Positions 1 through 7,036 of a DNA stretch of 25,030 bases are shown here, one piece after another. Within the stretch, counting starts at the first letter, position 1, and each line of letters begins with the position of its first letter. The stretch is from CAADGV01 sp040290295 (lineage in GTDB: Bacteria; Bacteroidota; Ignavibacteria; UBA10030; UBA6906). A model generated the notes under the pieces. The model made no database searches. It was not told the origin of the DNA and worked only from the letters and a program-made list of their open reading frames with translations. The DNA is taken from contig PSMW01000040.1 in the NCBI GenBank assembly GCA_040290295.1, forward strand, positions 1 through 25,030, in the 5' to 3' direction. The translations under genes were made by a program, and so were the position numbers.

Positions 1-1922
1 TACAGCTCGGTCGGTTCCAATCGCACGCTGTTGAAATCGATATTGTGAGTAGCCCCGCTACCACTGCCAGCGGCTTGCGCAAATATGCCGATGACTTGTC
101 TTGATCCTGTGTTCGTCGAACTATTGTTGAGCGCATACACAAAATTGTTGAACACCCTCGATACACTGGTTGCATTTCCCGTCAGGTTTACCCGTATCCC
201 GTTTACTCGATGGCTCGTAGAACTTGTACTCGTGCTGTTGAGATCATGGACAACATTGTTGGAGACCTCCACTGTGCCCAGGCTGGTCGTAGTGCTTCCA
301 GCGTTATCGATGAAAATCCCGTCGACTGCCGCCGTGCTTGTTCCGGTGATGTTACGAATCTCGCAATTGAAAATCTTCAAATTGCTTTGTCCGTTCGCTC
401 GAATGCCCCAGGTTTGGAACGTGGAATTGCCAATGTCGTTGGCAGTGCTTGCGCCTATCGTGGTAGTACCTCCGTCGGTGGTTCCGATCTCGCACGCATC
501 ATCGAAAAAGCTGGTCGAACCTGCAAGCAGATAAACGCCTGCATAGACGTTCTGGATTGTCAGATTATAGTACTTGTTGTTCGAGTTCGTGCCTGCTGCG
601 TTCGTTGGTGGCGTAACCGCATGTTGTTGGATGGCTATAGAATTTGTATTGAGGCGGTTCAATGTGATGCTGATATCGCGGATGGTGTTGTTTGTGGCTC
701 CATCGGTCGCTGAGCTGTTGATCACAAGGACGCCGCGACCTGCAAGCGTTGACGCATTGCTTGTCAGAGTCAGGTTACGTAGCGTGACGAAATCCGCTCC
801 CACAAGCCCGAAGATAGGTTCGTTTGAGGTCCCAATAACTGTCGTGCTACCTTGATTGCCGCAATTACCCGAAGAGGTCCCCGTGGATAGCAGTGTGGCA
901 CTTCCGGATAACTTCTGAATGGTTATTGTATTTGTGGACGATGCGCCTGCAACAGGACCCAGGAGAATAGGAAAGATATTACCTCCATTGAGCGCCGATG
1001 TGTCGTAGGTAGCGTCAGTAAGGTTCAACGTTACAGCACCAGAAATGCCCCGATGGTTCAAATCGGCAACTGCATCCGAAAGGCTTTCGTACGTCCGTCC
1101 TACACCGACATCGTATGTACCAGCGGTGATGGGGGTGGAAGCAGACGGTATGAATCGATAATGGCGCTTGGGCCACTTGTTGGAAGTTATCATTCCGTTA
1201 TTGGTGAAGGCCGATCCAGTCACCGCATCGAGGTAGTTACCATTTCCTCCTGTTGCATTCTCGATGCCAATAGACGCCGACTCCGAGGAGGAACCACCAG
1301 CAACAGTCCCATCGGCGACAGGTCCGTACCAAAACTCGATATTGTTAGTGCCCTCATATAGCTTGATCTGAAAATTGATCGATCGTGCGTTGCCCGAGTA
1401 GAATGAAGGATAGGAAGTCCACTGAACTGTCAACACTCGCGAAGGGGAAGAACCTGTGGTTTGGTACATTACTGAACCCTTAACACCGTTGACAACTGTG
1501 TAGGCTATCATGTCATCCCAGTATGGAGCAAGAGTTCTGTTCGGTGTGGCTGTAGTGTACAAGTTGGAGTTTGAAACTGCAGTTACCTTACTGGCATTGG
1601 TGCCGTCAGTCGAGAAATACGCAAACCCATTGGTGCACACACCGAGAAAGTTCGTTCCGGCAGTGTAGACTGTCCCAGCGTAGGTGAAGTCGAATGGCAA
1701 GGATATATAGGCAGTGCCATCATCAAGGTTTGCAGCCCCGGTGGAGGTTGAAAAATCCGAAGGCGCCGTTCCTCCGTGAATGGGAGTGGCACCATTGGCT
1801 GTATCAATCGCGACGTATGTTCCGCTGAAGACGGACCGCGTGTAGGTAAGCTGCCCCCACGCATTGAGCGTCGCCAGCACAGTCATCAGAATGTACAAGG
1901 AGAATTTGGTAGAGAGTTTCAT
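1..1922 (-). CDS. Large secreted beta-helix surface protein, N-terminal 640 residues (C-terminus beyond the window)
   Basis: An uninterrupted minus-strand reading frame runs from the ATG at 1922 to the left edge, so the gene is partial. AGGAGG lies 4 nt before the ATG. The protein opens with a Sec signal peptide (MKLSTKFSLYILMTVLATL, likely cut after AWG). About residues 27-260 form a beta-rich domain with LPFDFTYAGTVYTAG, LGVCTNGFAYF and a WTSYPSF strand, of the kind seen before repeats in FCB surface proteins. From about residue 267 (TYDVGVGRTYESLSDAVADL) a Ser/Thr/Asn/Gly-rich repetitive region follows with recurring NLTI/NNTIRDI-type strands, typical of a right-handed parallel beta-helix. 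FCB proteins of this build usually end in a T9SS sorting domain, which would lie outside the window. No enzymatic motif is visible; adhesion or matrix function would be a guess. Confidence 0.85.
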   Translation of the reverse strand, partial: MKLSTKFSLYILMTVLATLNAWGQLTYTRSVFSGTYVAIDTANGATPIHGGTAPSDFSTSTGAANLDDGTAYISLPFDFTYAGTVYTAGTNFLGVCTNGFAYFSTDGTNASKVTAVSNSNLYTTATPNRTLAPYWDDMIAYTVVNGVKGSVMYQTTGSSPSRVLTVQWTSYPSFYSGNARSINFQIKLYEGTNNIEFWYGPVADGTVAGGSSSESASIGIENATGGNGNYLDAVTGSAFTNNGMITSNKWPKRHYRFIPSASTPITAGTYDVGVGRTYESLSDAVADLNHRGISGAVTLNLTDATYDTSALNGGNIFPILLGPVAGASSTNTITIQKLSGSATLLSTGTSSGNCGNQGSTTVIGTSNEPIFGLVGADFVTLRNLTLTSNASTLAGRGVLVINSSATDGATNNTIRDISITLNRLNTNSIAIQQHAVTPPTNAAGTNSNNKYYNLTIQNVYAGVYLLAGSTSFFDDACEIGTTDGGTTTIGASTANDIGNSTFQTWGIRANGQSNLKIFNCEIRNITGTSTAAVDGIFIDNAGSTTTSLGTVEVSNNVVHDLNSTSTSSTSHRVNGIRVNLTGNATSVSRVFNNFVYALNNSSTNTGSRQVIGIFAQAAGSGSGATHNIDFNSVRLEPTEL

Positions 1923-2376
1923 AACTCCTCCTGAAAAGTTTTGTGGATGATGTGGACTGAATGATAAACTCGTGAACTGTCAGTCTCGTTTTTTTTCAGG
2001 GCACGTTATCGCAGGGGCAGCTCCTGAGCGGCCGGTACGGGAGCGTGGATTGTACGTGTATCATCCTCTGCTTGCTGAGTGTGGGTGCACTCGAGAATGT
2101 TCGTACTCGGCAACAGCGTTGGCTGTAGCTAATGCTAAGCCTGTGGAATTGGGTTTGAGGTGCGATGTGCTCCTTCGGAACCCAGCGTAAGATTGAATGA
2201 TTTTTTCCAGAAAGTCAAGAGCCGTCAATTCTCAAGTTCCAAGCTCCAAATGATTGGACGTAGATATTGAAGATTACACGGAACCATCCAAGATGAACGA
2301 GTAGTGCCGATCGCAAGTTTCTGTCGTTACGGATGAGGGTGGATGGTTTGTAGAAGCACAGCGGTTGCGTGCGTTA
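1923..2376. other. Intergenic stretch without recognisable gene
   Basis: Upstream region of the minus-strand beta-helix gene. Apart from its Shine-Dalgarno at about 1926-1932, no gene, RNA or clear promoter could be supported. The plus-strand open frame at 1972-2190 has no homology-like features and no ribosome binding site. Confidence 0.4.
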
Positions 2377-2563
2377 GGTGCCCGGAGGGTGGCGCTGTTT
2401 TTCAAGGGCCAGTGCCGCTGCTGCTTTCTCTGCAGCGGTACCGAAGCGGAAGCGTAGCCCGTAGGGCACCGACCCCGCCGTAGCCGCTTTGTGGCGGAGG
2501 CGGGGGAACGCCCAACTTCATGAGCTCGAGGGGGACTTGTGTGAGGTGAGTTTCGCCCCCTTC
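2377..2563. other. GC-rich, highly structured intergenic element (possible ncRNA or dispersed repeat)
   Basis: Several nested or consecutive pairings are visible. GGTGCCC (2377-2383) pairs with GGGCACC (2464-2470). Inside it CCGCTGC (2415-2421) pairs with GCAGCGG (2432-2438). Next to it CCCCGCC (2473-2479) pairs with GGCGGGG (2499-2505), and GAGGGGG (2528-2534) pairs with CCCCCTTC (2556-2563). No open frame here looks coding. It does not match the conserved motifs of RNase P, tmRNA or SRP RNA as I know them. A structured RNA or a GC-rich repeat family are both possible; the strand is undetermined. Confidence 0.4.
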
Positions 2564-2688
2564 AGGTTGCACCACGGGGTTCGACAGGATAATGCTGGTG
2601 GTGTGCGTGTGTCAAGCTGAGTGCAACCAGGTGGAGTCGAGACGTGGGAGTTGGTTTTGGTGGGATTTCTACGTGGGGGTCTGTCTTG

Positions 2689-2771
2689 CGGAGAGCCGAG
2701 GATTCGAACCTCGAAGCCCTTGCGGGCGTCGGTTTTCAAGACCGATGCAATAGCCATTCTGCCAGCTCTCC
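2689..2771 (-). tRNA. tRNA-Ser (anticodon UGA)
   Basis: Read on the minus strand, acceptor GGAGAGC pairs perfectly with GCTCTCC. The anticodon arm TCGGT-CTTGAAA-ACCGA gives anticodon TGA. The variable arm forms an extra GCCC-GCAA-GGGC hairpin, as expected for class II tRNA-Ser. The T arm CGAGG-TTCGAAT-CCTCG is perfect. The D arm has a 3-bp stem (GCA/TGC). The discriminator base is G, the serine identity base, and CCA is not encoded. The tRNA would decode UCA and related serine codons. Confidence 0.95.
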
Positions 2772-2933
2772 ATGCCGTAGCTGAGCACGAGCGTAAGCGA
2801 AGACAAGATAAAGAAGTTCGGTGGTTGTGGCAAGTAGGGACGTGCAATCGGAAGCGGTGAGAGGTGAAAGGCTGCTTCTGGATATCCGTTGATGTTTCGG
2901 TTCTGTTTTTTGGGTAGCGCTTTTTGCTGTAAT

Positions 2934-3020
2934 GATGTAGGACGGGACGCCAGTCCCGTCGTGTGAGTTGGCGCTAGCCGCGTGTTCAATGTGGTCGGTT
3001 CTGGCGACGCGACCTACATC
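2934..3020. repeat. MITE-like element with imperfect 18-bp inverted ends and an internal perfect palindrome
   Basis: The left end GATGTAGGACGGGACGCC (2934-2951) matches the reverse complement of the right end (3003-3020) at 15 of 18 positions; the outer 8 bp (GATGTAGG / CCTACATC) are perfect. The left end also carries a perfect 8-bp-arm palindrome GACGGGAC-GCCA-GTCCCGTC (2941-2960). The same core GGGACGCCAGTCC recurs about 21 kb away at 24059-24125, so this is a dispersed repeat family. No gene is inside. The rest of 2772-3071 holds nothing else I can identify. Confidence 0.55.
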
Positions 3021-3071
3021 GCGAGAGGGACGCGCTCGATCCTTGCGCGTCGAGTAGGCGAGTGGTTGGGG

Positions 3072-3562
3072 CTATGGCTCGACGAAGGCATCCAACAACA
3101 CTTTTAAAGAGAGAAAGGCGTACCCGAGATTGCCTTCGCGCATGAGCGGGGTCTCTTCGCTGCTGGCTTCGAACAACACCTCCGTGAGATAGCGCAGCAC
3201 TCCCGGCTCAGGGTAATTCTCGATCATGCTCACCGTTGCACTTAGGAAGTCTCCCGAGGAGTCGGCGGCAAGTTTGTCGAGCGATTCTTCGTTCGCTTTC
3301 TCGGCGGCTTCCAACACTTTGTCGCTGACTATGGGGCATCCGTTCACCCGTTGCTTCATGATCTGCCACAACGCGATGCCGAGGAAGAGGAACAGTTCGC
3401 TCTCCTCCTGGTCGAATTCCTCGTACTCGCTGCTGGCAAAATCAGATAGGCGAGGACAATTGGTTGTTCGGCGCCCATTTGCTGTACAAGTTCTTGAGCT
3501 TGATCGGGCGTAACAGAGGAGATACGCGCCGTAACGTCATCGATGGTTGTTTCCGAGATCAT
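3072..3562 (-). pseudogene. Conserved hypothetical acidic protein of about 163 residues, interrupted by one -1 frameshift
   Basis: The start is the ATG at 3562 (MISETTIDDVTARISSV), with GAGGA a few bases upstream. This frame reads sensibly to about ...QPIVLAYLI, then degenerates into Arg/Ser-rich sequence. The -1 frame takes over exactly there (ASSEYEEFDQEESELFLFLG) and runs through the segment ALWQIMKQRVNGCP to the stop at 3072. The junction is a run of four A on the plus strand (3438-3441); one extra base there restores a single helical, Glu-rich protein. I do not recognise the family. It is transcribed divergently from phoB. Either a real inactivating deletion or a homopolymer sequencing error would explain it. 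Confidence 0.7.
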
Positions 3563-3700
3563 GCGAGGTCCTCGTGTTGGTGTGATGAACGGTGTGATGA
3601 TGTGTCGTCGGCTTCGGGCGAAGTGATGAAGCGGGAAGTGCGCCCACGGCTCATCGCTCTGCGGTAAGATGGGGAGAAGGAGTTTCAATGTCAAGTTTCG

Positions 3701-3706
3701 TATATT
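3701..3706 (+). promoter_or_regulatory. Possible -10 element (TATATT) of phoB
   Basis: TATATT lies 30 nt before the ATG at 3736. If it is the -10 box, transcription begins near 3713 and the upstream ATG at 3688, which has a good AAGGAG, could not be used. No convincing -35 and no 11-bp Pho-box array were found here. Confidence 0.25.
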
Positions 3707-3735
3707 GCCCGTGCCGAAAGAACAACGAGCGCACG

Positions 3736-4425
3736 ATGAAGAAGACGATACTCGTCGTTGATGACGAGAAAGACATCCTCGATCTGCTCACCTACAATTT
3801 GCAGAAGGCGGGCTATGCCGTGCTTACGGCGCGCGATGGAACGGAAGCGCTCCAGCAAGCGCACCGCCGCCTGCCCGACTTGATCTTGTTGGATGTGATG
3901 TTGCCGGAGATGGATGGCTGGGAAGTGTGCAAAGAACTCAAACGCGATCCCCCAACGGCGGGCATTCCCGTTGTGTTTCTTACTGCAAAGGACACAGAGT
4001 TCGACGAAGTGTTGGGGTTGGAACTTGGCGCGGACGACTACATCGCTAAGCCCATTGCGTTGCGATCGCTTCTGGCTCGTGTGCGTGCGGCGATCCGCCG
4101 GCGCGAAGCGCTTACCGGCAACGTTTTGCACGATGAGGTGATTCGGATCGACAATGTGGAGATCAATGTGCCGAGCTATACCGTTACGGTGAACAACACC
4201 CCCGTGGTGCTGACACGACGCGAATTCGAAACATTGTTGTACTTGGCGCGCAATCGCGGTCGTGTTATCACTCGCGATGTTTTGCTCAGCACCGTGTGGG
4301 GCGACGATGTGCGTGTGATCGACCGAACGGTGGACGTGCACATCAGCAAGATTCGGGAAAAGCTGGGTGCGTATGGCGAGTATATCGAAACCGTCAAGGG
4401 CGTCGGCTACCGCATGCGGGCATAG
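3736..4425 (+). CDS. phoB: PhoB-type phosphate response regulator (receiver + winged-helix DNA-binding domain)
   Basis: The 229-residue protein has a receiver domain (about 1-120) with acidic pair D9-D10, phospho-acceptor D53 in LILLDVMLP, T83 and K105 (YIAKP). An OmpR/PhoB winged helix follows (about 130-229), with TRREFETLLYLARN, VWGDD, RTVDVHISKIREKLG and the terminal IETVKGVGYR. It would bind Pho-box direct repeats when phosphorylated. phoR follows after 6 nt, so the two are one operon, and the pst genes lie downstream on the same strand. I chose 3736 because it gives the usual MKKTILVVDDE start. An in-frame ATG at 3688 with AAGGAG would add 16 residues (MSSFVYCPCRKNNERT) that look unlike family N-termini, but it cannot be excluded. 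Confidence 0.93.
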   Translation: MKKTILVVDDEKDILDLLTYNLQKAGYAVLTARDGTEALQQAHRRLPDLILLDVMLPEMDGWEVCKELKRDPPTAGIPVVFLTAKDTEFDEVLGLELGADDYIAKPIALRSLLARVRAAIRRREALTGNVLHDEVIRIDNVEINVPSYTVTVNNTPVVLTRREFETLLYLARNRGRVITRDVLLSTVWGDDVRVIDRTVDVHISKIREKLGAYGEYIETVKGVGYRMRA

Positions 4426-4431
4426 AAGCCG

Positions 4432-5874
4432 ATGAAGCGACTGCAAACCAAGATCACGCTCACCTACCTGTTGCTGACACTGGCGGCCGTTTCTCTCTCG
4501 GCCCTGGGGGCAGGGATGGTCACACGATCGTATTTAGTCGATCGCAAACACGACGAGCTGTCCGAGCGCATCGGTGTGCTTGCCAACCTTCTGCGATCAG
4601 AGGCAGACCCTTCGCCTCAAGGGCTTGACCGTTCGATTGCTCGCTTTGCACAAGCGATGGACGTGCGTATAACGCTGATCGATTCGCTCGGCACAGTTCT
4701 GCTCGATTCTGATATACCGTTCGCGGACATGGCGTCTCTCGAGAATCACTTAACGCGGCCCGAAATTCAAGAAGCGCAGAAGCGCGGAACGGGAATGCAT
4801 CGGCGTCACAGCGCGAAGGCCAACGAGGACTTGCTCTATGTTGCGCAGCGCGTGCGGATGGATGCTGCAAGCGGCGTCCTGCGGCGCGTGCACTTCCTGC
4901 GTCTGGCTGCGCGCGTGCGTGATGTCGAAGCCATGGCGCTGAAAGAGCAGGCCATGATTGTCGTGGCGGGCGCTGTCGTGTTGGCGGGCATCGTGCTGGT
5001 GAGTGTGTGGCTCTCACGCAGAATCACTCGCCCGATGACCGCCATCGCCGATGCGGTCGAGCGCATCCGAGCGGGTGATTTGGAGACACACGTGAAAGTG
5101 CGCGGCAACGACGAGATTGCTCGCGTGGCGCAAGCCGTGAACGAGATGGTGGACAAATTGAAGCAGGACATCGTTACGTTGAAAAAGCTCGAGCGCGTGC
5201 GCAGCGAGTTTTTCGGCAACGTGTCGCACGAGTTGCGTACTCCCATCTTCTCACTACAAGGCTTCCTTGAAACGTTGATGGAGGGAGCGATCGACGATCC
5301 GCACGTGAAGAGAACCTTTCTCAAAAAAGCCTATGAGCACTCCGTTCGCTTGAACACGCTGTTGGAAGATCTCATCACCATCTCGCACATCGAGTCGGGG
5401 GAGATGAAGATGAGCCTTCGGTATTTCAACCTGCACGACTTTCTCAGCGCGCTCGTCGATCAGTACCGTACCACCGCCGAACGAAATGCAGTGCATCTAC
5501 GCCTGGATGAGTCCTCGCCGAAGGACATCGAAGCGCTGGGCGACAAAGAGCGCTTGCGAGTGGTCTTCGAGAATCTTCTCGAGAATGCCATCAAGTACAA
5601 CAAGCCGGGCGGGGAAGTCGTCGTCTCCTTCGCCGCGCAAGACGGCACAGTCCGCATCGATATTGCGGACACCGGTGTCGGCATCGCACCCGAACACCTC
5701 GATCGCATCTTCGAGCGCTTCTACCGCGTGGATAAGAATCGCTCGCGCGAAGTAGGCGGTACGGGACTCGGTCTGGCGATCGTCAAACACATTCTCGAAG
5801 CCCACGGTAGCAGCATCACTGTTTGCAGCGAGCCGGGCAAAGGCAGCACCTTTTCATTCACGCTGAGGGTGTAA
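4432..5874 (+). CDS. phoR: PhoR-type membrane sensor histidine kinase
   Basis: 480 residues. A first membrane segment (about 9-29) is followed by an extracytoplasmic region of about 145 residues, a second membrane segment (about 175-195) and a HAMP linker (about 196-248). The HisKA domain contains NVSHELRTP with phospho-acceptor H266. The ATPase domain has an N box (ENLLENAIKYN, about 380-390), G1 (DTGVGIAP, about 413), an F box (IFERFYRVD) and G2 (GTGLGLAIVK, about 443). The kinase is complete and should phosphorylate the preceding PhoB. Unlike E. coli PhoR there is no obvious PAS domain, and there is a sizeable periplasmic loop, as in Gram-positive and FCB members. Signalling through PstSCAB-PhoU is inferred from linkage. 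Confidence 0.92.
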   Translation: MKRLQTKITLTYLLLTLAAVSLSALGAGMVTRSYLVDRKHDELSERIGVLANLLRSEADPSPQGLDRSIARFAQAMDVRITLIDSLGTVLLDSDIPFADMASLENHLTRPEIQEAQKRGTGMHRRHSAKANEDLLYVAQRVRMDAASGVLRRVHFLRLAARVRDVEAMALKEQAMIVVAGAVVLAGIVLVSVWLSRRITRPMTAIADAVERIRAGDLETHVKVRGNDEIARVAQAVNEMVDKLKQDIVTLKKLERVRSEFFGNVSHELRTPIFSLQGFLETLMEGAIDDPHVKRTFLKKAYEHSVRLNTLLEDLITISHIESGEMKMSLRYFNLHDFLSALVDQYRTTAERNAVHLRLDESSPKDIEALGDKERLRVVFENLLENAIKYNKPGGEVVVSFAAQDGTVRIDIADTGVGIAPEHLDRIFERFYRVDKNRSREVGGTGLGLAIVKHILEAHGSSITVCSEPGKGSTFSFTLRV

Positions 5875-5892
5875 GCCTCGGGAGATTTCTGC

Positions 5893-5946
5893 TTCATATC
5901 GATTTAACCCTCTCTTCATCCTCTTCTTACGTCCGCGTGCTATCTT
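5893..5946 (+). promoter_or_regulatory. Predicted Pho-box array and -10 for the metallophosphoesterase gene
   Basis: Hexamers occur at an exact 11-bp period: TTCATA (5893), TTAACC (5904), TTCATC (5915) and a weaker CTTACG (5926). After a 9-nt gap comes TATCTT (5941-5946) as -10. The layout is identical to those before the TonB receptor and pstS. The 11-bp period and TTnAYA hexamer match known PhoP/PhoB binding repeats; binding here is inferred. Confidence 0.65.
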
Positions 5947-5979
5947 GTTTCTGTGGACGACTGCAGGAACAAAAACATC

Positions 5980-6957
5980 ATGCGTCCTTTTACGCTTGCC
6001 CATCTCTCTGATCTGCACATCAGCGCGGAGCAGAAGGGGCGAACCATGCGCGACGCACGTCGCGTGATCGAGCACGTGTTGCGCCATGGTGTGGATCATC
6101 TCGTGGTTACCGGCGATGTCACCGCCAATGGCACCGGCAAGGAGTTGGAGCTTGCGCGCTCGATCTTTGCTAGTTATCGCCTGTTGCATCCGGAGCGGCT
6201 CACAGTGATCATGGGAAATCATGACGTGTTCGGCGGGGTGCAGACTGCCGAAGATGTGTTGTCGTTTCCACGGCACTGTCGTGCGGTGGACTACGATCGT
6301 GCGGTACAAGCGTTCTGCGATGCGTTCGACGAGACGTTTACTCACAGCATTTCCCCCCATCCCCAAAACAGATTCCCTTTTGCTAAGGTGCTGAACGGCG
6401 TTGCGCTCATCGGTGTCAATTCAGTGGCACGGTATGGCGCAGTGAAGAATCCGTTCGGCTCGAGCGGTGCTGTCGAGCGTGATCAATGCGATGTGCTTCG
6501 TCGTCTGCTTTCGGCCGATGCGTTCCACGGTGTTCCCAAAATTATTCTCATCCATCATCATTTTGTTCGCCTGCGTCCTGTGGCGCATGGGACGATGGAG
6601 TTTCTGTGGCGGACGATCGAGCGCCGGACGATGGAACTTCGCAACCGCAAACGCTTGCTTGCCCTTTTTGCTGAGCACGACGTTCGCCTTGTCCTGCATG
6701 GGCATATCCATGAGAACCTCGAGTACGTTCGGCGGGGAGTTCGTTGTATGAACTCCGGTGCATCGGTGATGAGTACAACGAACGCGCTGAGTTACCGACT
6801 CCTGCACGTTCACGGAGACATATTCACGTCCTCCGTGCATTCCCTCGCTCGCACTTCGACACAGCGGCATCACAGGCGGGATCAGAGGTTATCCGCAGCG
6901 ATGGGGTGCATGCCGACGGCGCCGCCCAAACTTCACTCAAGCATGACAACGGCTTAA
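5980..6957 (+). CDS. Calcineurin-like metallophosphoesterase (cyclic-nucleotide phosphodiesterase CpdA-like fold)
   Basis: 325 residues starting at the ATG of MRPFTLAHLSDLHIS. An upstream in-frame GTG at 5953 would lie at the predicted transcription start and is less likely; AGGAA precedes the chosen ATG. The dinuclear metal site motifs are all present: D11-x-H13 (SDLHIS), G45-D46 (VVTGD), G79-N80-H81-D82 (MGNHD), a histidine cluster (LIHHHF) and GHIHE near the C-terminus. No signal peptide is seen, so it is probably cytoplasmic and hydrolyses a phosphodiester or phosphomonoester. The last roughly 40 residues are Ser/Arg/Pro-rich and not family-like; the coding end overlaps the Pho-box array of the next gene. 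The substrate is unknown; Pho control suggests phosphate scavenging. Confidence 0.85.
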   Translation: MRPFTLAHLSDLHISAEQKGRTMRDARRVIEHVLRHGVDHLVVTGDVTANGTGKELELARSIFASYRLLHPERLTVIMGNHDVFGGVQTAEDVLSFPRHCRAVDYDRAVQAFCDAFDETFTHSISPHPQNRFPFAKVLNGVALIGVNSVARYGAVKNPFGSSGAVERDQCDVLRRLLSADAFHGVPKIILIHHHFVRLRPVAHGTMEFLWRTIERRTMELRNRKRLLALFAEHDVRLVLHGHIHENLEYVRRGVRCMNSGASVMSTTNALSYRLLHVHGDIFTSSVHSLARTSTQRHHRRDQRLSAAMGCMPTAPPKLHSSMTTA

Positions 6958-6985
6958 CACTCGCTTGACACGCGGCGGATATATT
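6932..6985 (+). promoter_or_regulatory. Predicted Pho-box array and -10 for the TonB receptor gene
   Basis: Four hexamers lie at an 11-bp period: TTCACT (6932), ATGACA (6943), TTAACA (6954) and TTGACA (6965). After a 9-nt gap comes TATATT (6980-6985). The array starts inside the 3' end of the metallophosphoesterase gene (stop 6955-6957). TTAACA-N5-TTGACA is a near-consensus Pho-box pair. This gives the receptor its own phosphate-controlled promoter. Confidence 0.7.
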
Positions 6986-7036
6986 ACACGTGTACCGGAG
7001 TTCAACCAATCCTCTCACATGGGTCAGGAGTACATC

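Noticed and set aside
85..1361. Several plus-strand open frames (for example 85-534, 210-713, 574-855, 1053-1361)
   Set aside because: They lie antisense to the continuous minus-strand beta-helix gene, lack ribosome binding sites and have unprotein-like composition.
2373..2516. Integron attC-like core sites GTTAGGT (2373-2379) and GCCCAAC (2510-2516) flanking the structured element
   Set aside because: In a real attC the RYYYAAC site is on the left and GTTRRRY on the right; here the order is reversed, and no cassette gene or complete integrase is nearby.
2576..2596. GGGGTTCGACAGGATAAT resembling the start of tmRNA
   Set aside because: There is no matching tRNA-like 3' half, tag reading frame or CCA in the following few hundred bases.
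2518..2989. Open frames on both strands covering 2518-2989
   Set aside because: They overlap the tRNA-Ser and structured element and show no coding features.
3438..3441. Programmed -1 ribosomal frameshifting at the homopolymer of the 3072-3562 gene
   Set aside because: The tract does not form a canonical X-XXY-YYZ slippery heptamer and no downstream stimulatory structure was evident; a deletion or read error is simpler.
3691..4446. A 251-codon open frame antisense to phoB
   Set aside because: It mirrors the third-position GC bias of phoB; the sense frame has full receiver and DNA-binding motifs.
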